Positions 56,578 through 64,000 of a stretch of DNA of 64,000 nt are shown here, one piece after another. Location: contig JAWKVW010000015.1 in the NCBI GenBank assembly GCA_041397845.1, positions 27,076 to 91,075 of the forward strand, written 5' to 3'. Under the pieces are notes generated by a model, which did not search any database, was not told where the DNA came from, and worked only from the letters and a program-made list of their open reading frames with translations. Within the stretch, counting starts at the first letter, position 1, and each line of letters begins with the position of its first letter. The stretch is from JAKPQE01 sp041397845. GTDB taxonomy: Bacteria; Pseudomonadota; Alphaproteobacteria; Rhizobiales; JAKPQE01. Both the position numbers and the translations under genes were made by a program.

Positions 56578-58645
56578 TCAGGCGACGAGGCCGTCGGGAT
56601 CGAAGATGAAGTCCGACGCATCGATGTCGGTGGCCTTGACGCCCCAGAGTATGATCATGTTGCCGAAGTCATCTGCCATGTATGTGATTGCGTTGACGCC
56701 GGTACCGGTGCTGCTGACATGCAGGTCGGTGAGGCTGGTGATGTGGGTGCCGGTGAAGTCGATGAATTCCTTGCCGTTGGCAAAGTCGGTGATGGTGTCT
56801 TGACCCCAGGCGACGAAGATGTTGCCGAGGTGATCCTGCAGCACCGGTGCGTCGCCGAAGGCGAAGGTGTCGTCGCCCTGGTCGCCCCAAAGGGTGTCGT
56901 TGCCCTCGCCGCCGTCAAGCGTGTCGAGACCAAGGCCGCCATGCAACACGTCGGCATAGTAGCCGGCACCGCCCTTCAGCCAGTCATTGCCGGAGCCGCC
57001 GTCGAGGGTATCTTCGCCAGTGCCGCCATAGAGCCGGTCGTCGTTGTTGCCGCCGGTGAGGCTGTCGTTGCCGGCGCCACCCCAGATCGTGTCGTTGCCG
57101 TCGCCGCCATTGACGGTGTCGTTGCCGGCGCCGCCGAGGAGTTCGTCGGCGAGGGTCGAGCCGGTGAGGGCGTCGGCGAAACCAGAGCCGACGAGGTGTT
57201 CGATGCTCGTCAGCGTATCGCCGGCGGCGTCGCCGCCGGTGCCGGCGGTGCCAGTGAGCGAGATGGTGACGCCGGCGGCGGATGCGGCATAGGTGACCGT
57301 ATCGAACCCGGCGCCGCCATTGATGATGTCGGCCCCGGCATCGCCGAAAATGGTGTCGTCGCCGTCGCCGCCGTTGATGGTGTCGTTGCCGGCGCCGCCA
57401 TGGATCTGGTCGTTGCCGCCAAGACCGGAAATCGTGTCGTTGCCGGCCTCGCCATAGAGGAAGTCGCGGCCGGCGCTGCCGGTCAGGCCGTCGGCGAAGG
57501 CGGAGCCGACAAGACGTTCGATGCTCGTCAGCGTGTCGCCGGCAGCATCGCCGCCGGTGCCGGCGCCGCCGCCAAGACTGATCGTCACACCGGCGCCTGA
57601 GGCGGAATAATCCATGGCGTCGATGCCGGTGCCGCCGTCAACGCTGTCCGCGCCGTCATCGCCGAAGATCAGGTCGTTGCCGTCGCCGCCATTGATCTGG
57701 TCATTGCCGAAGCCGCCATAGAGGCGGTCGCGGTCGGCGCCGCCATCAAGAATGTCGTCGCCGCCATCGCCGAAGAGAGTGTCGCGCCCGTCGTCGCCGG
57801 AGATCCGGTCGTCGCCGTCGCCGCCGCGCAGGATATCGTCGCCGGTGCCGCCACCAAGTAAATCGTCGCCGTCGCCGCCGAACAGGCGGTCGTTGCCGCT
57901 GCCGCCGTAAAGCCCGTCGATATTGGAGCCGCCGCGCAGGACGTCGTTGCCATCGTCGCCGTACATGAGCGATCCGGCATTGCCGGCGATCATGGTGTCG
58001 TCGCCGGCATAGCCGTGCCAGGTGGCGTTTGCGTCGGTGTTGGCCACGATGAGGTTATCGCCGGCAAGTGTCGCGGCGACGACGATGGTCTTCAACGTGT
58101 CGTCGACGAGGGCGCCCATGACCACGTTGAGATCGAGCGGCAGTCCGCCGGCGGCGGTCTCGACGACCGTCGTTCCGTCGGCGGCGATGTGCTCGACCGA
58201 GGTGACCGTTCCGGCCAGCGCCCATCCATCAAGCCCGGTGCCGACAAGGCGGGTAGGTGCCGTCGATATTGGGGAACGTGACCGCGGTGTCGGTCGAGGT
58301 CATGCCGGCGGTCGAGGAGGGCAGGGTCGAGGCCCAGGAGATGCTCGAGCGATAGGCGCCAAGCTGGCTGACGAGGCTCACCAGTTCGCCGATGTCGGCG
58401 CCGACATCGCGATAGGTGGCGATGGCGGTCGTTGCGTCGGCGCTCAGATAGCGGATCTTGTCGATCGTGCCGCCGGTGACGGTGCCGAACTCGTCATAGG
58501 TGAACGATTCCCGCTGTCGCTCGACAGCACTGATGCGGGTGCCGTCGCTGTTGATGAAGACGATCTTGCCCGCATCCTGATAGCTCGGCCCCTCAAGGAT
58601 CCTGAGCACGGTGAGCAGATCGAACGAATATGACCCAAGAGCCAT
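56578..58645 (-). CDS. RTX calcium-binding protein 1, one frameshift
   Basis: Starts MALGSYSFDLLTVLRILEGP. The first 130 residues form a non-repeat domain (DAGKIVFINSDGTRISAVER; FTYDEFGTVTGGTIDKIRYL) shared with the second RTX protein. A one-base break near 58247 leads to TVTSVEHIAADGTTVVETAA and then, from about 57990 down, many GGxGxDxLx nonapeptides that bind calcium, with two spaced DTLTSIEHLVGSGFADALTG segments. It ends DIDASDFIFDPDGLVA, a DFxF-type C-terminus typical of type I secretion substrates. About 690 residues; no Sec signal. Probably a secreted or surface protein. Confidence 0.85.
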
Positions 58646-59272
58646 TTCAGGTTTCCCCATGACGCGGCGCGGCGCGGCTTGTACCCTGTCCCACCTGCCG
58701 CGGTGCCGCCGAGCGGTTTCGGCAGCGGTGTCCATGGCAGTGTTGTGCGGCGATGTAGCGATCCGGATGTTCGATCCCGAACATCCGTCTTGTGGCGTTT
58801 GCCATCATATTGGCGGGCATTTGCCCGCGCGCCGTTCCGTCCCGGCGCATGTCGGCTTTTCGCTTTTTGTAATGATTAATTATTTATTTGCCTTAATCAA
58901 CGGGTATTGAATGCCGCGTCAGATATTTGTGTGTATTTGGATAATGCAATCAAAGATTGTTTTTGTCGGCCGTCTTTTGATTGTGTAAATTCTGTTTTGG
59001 CGTGGCTTTTCGTAAAATCCGTCATAAATCTGAAAATAAATCAATTTTGTGTCTCTGTATCACGGATAATTTTGGTATTTTTAAAGTAAAACATGAATCC
59101 TGCGCAAATTATTGTTTTGTATGATTTCGGTTTTTTGTGTCATTTTTTGCAATCTGTCGCGAGGCGACTCTGGTGTGATTTGCCGGCTAGCTTGACATCT
59201 GGTGCGGAAAAGCGATCGAGCCGCGCCGGCAGTGGTCGACGCGGCTCGCTGATATGCATCCTGTGGTTTTAA
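58646..59272. other. A+T-rich intergenic island upstream of RTX gene 1
   Basis: From about 58865 to 59160 the sequence is strikingly A+T-rich (ATTAATTATTTATTTG, TTTTTAAAG, long T runs), in sharp contrast to the flanking high-GC genes. No credible gene is present; small open frames have poor codon use. It most likely holds the promoter of RTX gene 1 and may be a target of nucleoid silencers such as MucR/Ros-type or H-NS-like proteins. Confidence 0.6.
59218..59247 (-). terminator. Terminator downstream of RTX gene 2
   Basis: GAGCCGCG pairs with CGCGGCTC; on the minus strand the hairpin is followed by GATCGCTTTTCC. It lies just after the RTX2 stop at 59273. Confidence 0.6.
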
Positions 59273-61562
59273 TCAGAACAGGAAATCGCTCGAATCCAGC
59301 AGTGTTTCGTCGATGCCGACAAAGGTGATGCTGTTGCCATGACCGTCGGTGACCTGGGCATTGCCGGCCAGGTCCTCGCCGATGGTCAGGGAAGAGGAAG
59401 TCGCTGAACTGGGCAACGCCGGTCAGGTCGATATGGTCGATGCCGTTTTCAAAATCGGTAATGGTGTCGGCGCCCCACTGGGTGACACCGGCGACCGTCA
59501 GGGCATCGAGGAACATGAACACATCGGCACCGCCGCCGGCCAGTTCGTCGTTGCCCGCACCGCCGTCGAGCGTATCGAGGCCGGAGCCGCCGGACAGCGT
59601 ATCGGCGCCTTCGCCACTGCCGCCCTTCAGCCAGTCATTGCCGTCGCCGCCAGCGACGATGTCATCGCCAGAGCCGCCATAGACGCGGTCGTCACCGGCG
59701 CCGCCGTCGAGCGTGTCGTTCTGGTTGCCGCCATAAAGGGCGTCGTTGCCGCCGCCGCCGGAAATGCTGTCGGCGCCGTTGCCGCCAAGCAGTTCCTCGG
59801 CGACATAGGTGCCGGCAATGCTGTCGGCATGGGACGAGCCGACCAGACGCTCGATCGACAGGAGCGTATCGCCCTCGGCGTCGCCGCCGAAATTCATCGA
59901 CGAGCCGAGCTGGACGGTGACGCCGGCGAGGGAGGCGGCATAGGTGAGGGTATCGAAGCCGCTGCCGCCATTGATGAAGTCGAAGCCGTCGTCGCCATTG
60001 AAGAGGTCGTCGCCGGAGCCGCCGAGCAGGGTGTCGTCCCCTTCGCCGCCAAAGAGCTGGTCGTTGCCGCCGCCGGCATTGATGGTGTCATCGCCGCTGC
60101 CGCCGTCGAGCGTGTCGTGGCCGGAGCCGCCGTCGAGGTAATCATCGCCATTGCCGCCGGCGACGCGGTCGGCGCCGGTGCTGCCGTAAAGGCGATCGTC
60201 GCCGTCGCCGCCGTCGATCTGGTCGTTGTTGATGCCGCCGTCGATCATGTCGTCGTCGGCACCGCCGAACAGGCGGTCGGCGCCGTCGCCACCATAAATG
60301 ATGTCGGCGCCGTCATTGCCCTCGATCGTGTCGCGGCCTGTGCCGCCGTCGAGCTGGTCGTCGCCGGCGCCGCCATAGAGGCGGTCATTGCCGCTGCTGC
60401 CATAGAGGCGGTCTGCGCCGTCGCCGCCGTCGAGGACGTCGTTGTCGAAGCCGCCGTCGAGAATGTCGTCGTCGGCGCCGCCGAGCAGCCGGTCGTTGCC
60501 ATCGCCGCCATAGAGGACGTCGGCGCCGTCGCCGGCATCGAGCAGGTCGCGACCCTCGGCGCCCTCGAGATGGTCGCCGCCGAGGCCGCCATAGATGCGG
60601 TCATTGCCGCTGCCGCCGAAGATGCTGTCGCCGCCGTCGCCGCCGGTGAGCCGGTCGTCGCCGTCAAGGCCGTAGATCATGTCGTCGCCGGCGCCGCCGT
60701 CGATGATGTTGCCGGAAGTATTGCCGGAGATGGCATCGGCGAAAGCGGTGCCGTCGAAATTCTCGATGGAATAGAGAAGGAAGTCATTGCCGGCACTGTC
60801 GCTCGAGAGGCCGCTGGCAAGATCGACGGTGACGCCGGTTCCGTAAGCGGAAAAGTTCGCTGTGTCGGTCCCGTCGCCGCCATCGGCCGAGTGGATCAGG
60901 CCGCTGATATTGAAACGGTCGTCGCCGGCTCCGGCATCGAGGCTCAGGCTTACGTAGTCGCTGTTTTGCGTGATGATGTTGTTGCCGGAGAGGGCGAAAT
61001 CGAAGGTCGCTGGATTGATAAAAATGTCGTTGAGTGCACCGAGAACCACTGCGAGCGGCAATCAAGAAGCCGTCAACTGAGCGTTCGTCGTTCTCAAACC
61101 AGCTCACTTCGGTAACCGCTGTTCACGACGCCTGTTCGATTGTTCGGATCCAGATCGGTGCCGCGCAGTAAGGGTGCCATCTGCGCCCCAAAATAGATTG
61201 TCGTTGAATCCACAGGGCCGCCTTCACTTATGTTGAGATCGTAGATGAAGACTGCCAAAGCAACCGTCTGGCGCAGTTCGAGCATCTGGTCAACGAACGC
61301 GCTGAGATCGCCAAGGTCGATGTCGACGTTGTTGACGGTGGTGACTGCGGTCGAGCGATCGGCGGACATGCGGTCGATACGATCGATGTTGCCGCCGGTC
61401 GGATTGCCCTCGGCATCGAAGGTGAAGGCGCCGGAGAAGCTGCGCAGACGGTGAAGGTGCCATCCCCGTTTTCGAAGACGACCTTGCTGGCGTCAGCACT
61501 GACCGGGTCATTCTGGAGGTAGAGTACGTCGCGCCAGTTTGAGTAGGGTGTGTTTGCGGCAT
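59273..61562 (-). CDS. RTX calcium-binding protein 2, several frameshifts
   Basis: The likely ATG at 61562 follows GGGGA. The N-terminal domain matches RTX1: LQNDPVSADASKVVFENGDG, then in another frame NIDRIDRMSADRSTAV and DLSAFVDQMLELRQTVALAV. Breaks fall near 61540, 61445 and 61060. From 61060 a long frame (LNDIFINPATFDFALSGNNI) leads into about 30 RTX nonapeptides (GGxGxDxLx) and one DTLLSIERLVGSSHADSIAG segment. One extra base near 59395 precedes the natural C-terminus DETLLDSSDFLF, a type I secretion-like end. About 760 residues in total. Confidence 0.83.
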
Positions 61563-61904
61563 GGTTCCAGTCCCCGAAATGTCCTGCGCGAACGCCGGCC
61601 CGCCCTGCGGCGCGCGTTTGATGCTGAAACGCCGCGGTTTTTCTTCCGGAACAGGTCGACGTATTTATAGGTTTTCGAGATATTAATAATGGGAGACGTC
61701 TTTTTCGCGCAACCGCAAATTCATGAATCTCTGGTTGCGATGTGTTTGGCTGCCGATGTGTGGAAAATGTCGCAGGAACGGCGGTTTCCGGCCTTTGCGC
61801 GTGCCGCCCTGGAGGAGGGCTGCCGGCAATCTTGCACTGCGGCCTGCCTTGGCGTCGATGCGGCCGGGGGCGCCTCAAGGCGTATCCGCCTTTCCGGAAA
61901 TTCT
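61563..61904. other. Intergenic region between RTX genes 3 and 2
   Basis: No gene is recognised. An A+T-rich patch around 61655-61700 resembles the larger island before RTX gene 1 and probably marks the RTX gene 2 promoter. Confidence 0.45.
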
Positions 61905-64000
61905 CTAGAACAGGAAATCGCCAACACCGATGTGGCTGCCGGCGACGCCGAGAAGAACAATCGCATTGCCGACGCGGTCGGATATCAGGGCGTTTCCGGC
62001 CGGGTCTTCGTCAATGTGGAGGTCGCCGTATCCGGTGACGTGGGCGAGCAGGCTGGGCTCATGTCGATGCGATCGGCGCCAACCTCGAAGTCGATGATCT
62101 CGTCGCGGCCCCACATCTCGCCGGCGTCGGTGTGCGGATCGCCGAACATGAAGATGTCGGCGCCGCTGCCGCCCCGGAGCCGGTCGTCGCCGGTGCCGCC
62201 AAAAAGGCGATCATCGCCCATTCCGCCATCAAGGGTATCGTTGCCGGCATCGCCGCGCAGGCTGTCGCGGCCGCCATTGCCGATGAGCTCATCGCCGCCA
62301 TCGCCGCCGATGAGCAGGTTGGCGCGGTTGTCGCCGGAGAGCCGGTCGTCGAACCCCGAGCCGATGGCCCGCTCGATGCCGGTGTATGTGTCGCCCTCGG
62401 CATCGGCGCCGCTGCCCGTGCCGGCAAGAAGGTCGACGGCCACGGCCGCCGCCGAAGCGGCATAGCTGACGATGTCGACGCCGGTGCCGCCATCGATGGC
62501 GTCGGCGCCGGCATCGCCGGAAATGAAATCATCGCCGTTCTCGCCGAAAATCGCGTCGTCGCCACTGCCGCCAGAGAGGCTGTCATCGCCTTCGCCGCCG
62601 AAAATCCGGTCGCTGCCGTTGCCGCCGCGTATCCGGTCGTCGCCCGCGGCGCCGTAAAGCAGGTCCAGCCCGACGCTGCCATTGAGGACATCGTGGCCGT
62701 CGCCGCCGTCGAGGAGGCTGCCGATGCCCCTGGCGGAGACGACATCGTCGCCGGCGCCTGCGGCAACCGAGAAACCATCGTCGACAACGATGATCCGATC
62801 GTCAAAATCACTGCCGATGATCTTTTCGATGTCGACATAGGTGTCGCCGGCGGCGTCGCCGCGGTTGCGGGCCAGGCCCGACATGTCGACAAGGATGCCG
62901 TCGCCGGCGGTTGCGAAGCTGACGACATCGATGCCGGCGCCGCCGTCGATCCAGTCGGCACCGGCGCCGCCGATGATGAGATCATTGCCGTCGCTGCCGT
63001 AGATGGCGTCGTCGCCATCACCGGCGATGATGTTGTCGTCGCCTCGGGAGCCGAACAGGAAGTCGTCGCCGGCCGTTCCGCGATACCACGCACTGGCGAA
63101 GAACGCCTCGCGGGGGAGGGCGCCGCCGTCGGCAAAGCGGATTTCCTCGATGCCGTATTTCTCCGTCACTGACCAGAACTGGTTGCGGATCTCAAGCTCC
63201 TCGCCGGTGCTGTCGATGCGCACGAACAGGTCGGTTTCGTTGCGGAAAAGCGTGACGTCGGCGGCATTGACGTCGGCGAGCTGGAGGATGTCCGCCGCGA
63301 CGCGCCAACCGTCCTCGTCGATGATGATGTCGTTGCCCTCGCCGGCGGCATGGATATAGAGGTCGCTGCCAAGGTCGCCCGAGAGGACGTCGTCGCCAAG
63401 GCCGCCGGCGAAGCGATCGTTGCCATCCGTGCCCTCGAGCGTGTCGTCATCGTCGGTGCCATTGACGGCGTTTTGCGGCTCGAGCCCTCCGGCGGCCTCG
63501 ATGAGGCCGACCCAGCTCCAGATGGTGCCGTCGTCGAAGACGATGCGCTCGATACCCGAGTAGATGTTGTTGAACTGGCTGGCGATGGTGATCACCGCGC
63601 CGTCCGGCAGGGCGAGCAGGAGGGAATCGCCGTCGTCCGAGCGGCGCGCCACGACATCGCCCGGCGCCACGCCATGAAGGGCGAGGGTGTCGGTGTCTTC
63701 GCCGTAGAAATCGATGTCCGTGATGGTGTCGTTGCCATCGCCGAGGCCGTAGACATAGGTGTCGCTGGCGATGCCGCCATCGAGGGCGTCGTCGCCAAGC
63801 CCGCCGAGGAAGAGGTCGCTCCCGTCGCTGCCCATGAGGTCGTCGGCCGCGTCGGTTCCCTCGATGATCCCGGCATCCCCGGCGATCGCCACCGCCATTT
63901 CCGCGAGGGCGGCGGATTGGAATTCCGTTGTTATGGAATTGCGTAGCTCTGTCAGAAAACTTGCTTCGTTTGCGGTGCCATGGCCGTAGAGGTCAAGGCG
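61905..64000 (-). CDS. RTX calcium-binding protein 3 (N-terminus outside window), one frameshift
   Basis: The frame is open at base 64000 (reading RLDLYGHGTANEASFLTELR), so the true start lies outside. It contains two copies of the haemolysin-type calcium-binding related domain (DTLALHGVAPGDVVARRSDD ... SQFNNIYSGIERIVFDDGTI; and DILQLADVNAADVTLFRNET ... YGIEEIRFADGG), interleaved with RTX nonapeptide blocks (63900-63720, 63460-63340, 63050-62940, 62760-62130). A one-base break near 62075 precedes the end HIGVGDFLF at 61905, a type I secretion-like C-terminus. About 700 residues are visible. Confidence 0.85.

Noticed and set aside
56900..63900. Possible CRISPR or satellite array from the strong short-period repetition
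   Set aside because: The period is 27 bases (nine codons) and translates on the minus strand into GGxGxDxLx RTX nonapeptides; no constant repeat with unique spacers exists.

Overview
The window is high-GC DNA (roughly two thirds G+C by eye) from a Gram-negative bacterium, most likely an alphaproteobacterium. Pointers are a GTTC-N7-GTTC SOS box in front of lexA, Tat- and Sec-exported TRAP and ABC binding proteins, RTX proteins of the type I secretion type, and a persulfide-sensor-like ArsR regulator. Dissimilatory sulfur genes (aprBA, an octaheme tetrathionate-reductase-type cytochrome) and a complete O2-independent ubiquinone module (ubiT, ubiU, ubiV with ubiD, ubiX) suggest a facultatively anaerobic sulfur metaboliser.

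Layout. 1-941: end-truncated NDP-forming acyl-CoA synthetase. 1.1-3.5 kb: octaheme cytochrome c plus cytochrome b partner. 3.7-8.5 kb: ubiX-ubiD divergent from ubiT-ubiU-ubiV, with an FNR-like box between them. 8.8-12.8 kb: MacAB-like efflux operon and a short-chain dehydrogenase. 13.1-17.0 kb: a Tat-dependent TRAP transporter whose binding protein is convergent with its two membrane subunits. 17.2-26.3 kb: polyamine/amino-acid ABC transporter, XRE-cupin regulator, omega-amino acid transaminase, glutaryl-CoA dehydrogenase and a class III CoA-transferase; two copies of one palindromic operator tie the two halves together. 26.4-28.4 kb: REP-like palindrome doublets bracketing a GIY-YIG gene that is split by an IS256-family element with a visible 8-bp target duplication. 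28.4-38.4 kb: beta-CASP nuclease, PhzF, leuA with a leucine-rich leader peptide, DUF123 protein, DUF3365 haem protein, CbiX-like protein, DMT transporter, YkgJ-type cysteine-cluster protein and a GFA protein. 38.6-41.5 kb: aprBA. 41.5-56.4 kb: mostly housekeeping genes (DsbA-like, M48 protease, aminotransferase, helicase, DUF1015, miaA, ArsR regulator, gltA, gltX, comEC, lexA). 56.5-64.0 kb: three tandem RTX genes on the minus strand, two of which share a non-repeat N-terminal domain.

Many genes are interrupted by one- or two-base frameshifts although the protein sequence stays well conserved when followed across frames (9.4-12.5, 13.6-17.8, 26.2-28.3, 36.5-37.7, 40.0-40.6, 54.9-55.4 and 58-62 kb). 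Breaks fall in patches and neighbouring genes are intact, so I read most of them as sequencing or assembly indels rather than pseudogenes. Such genes are given as single spans with the breaks noted. No tRNA, rRNA or CRISPR array was seen.
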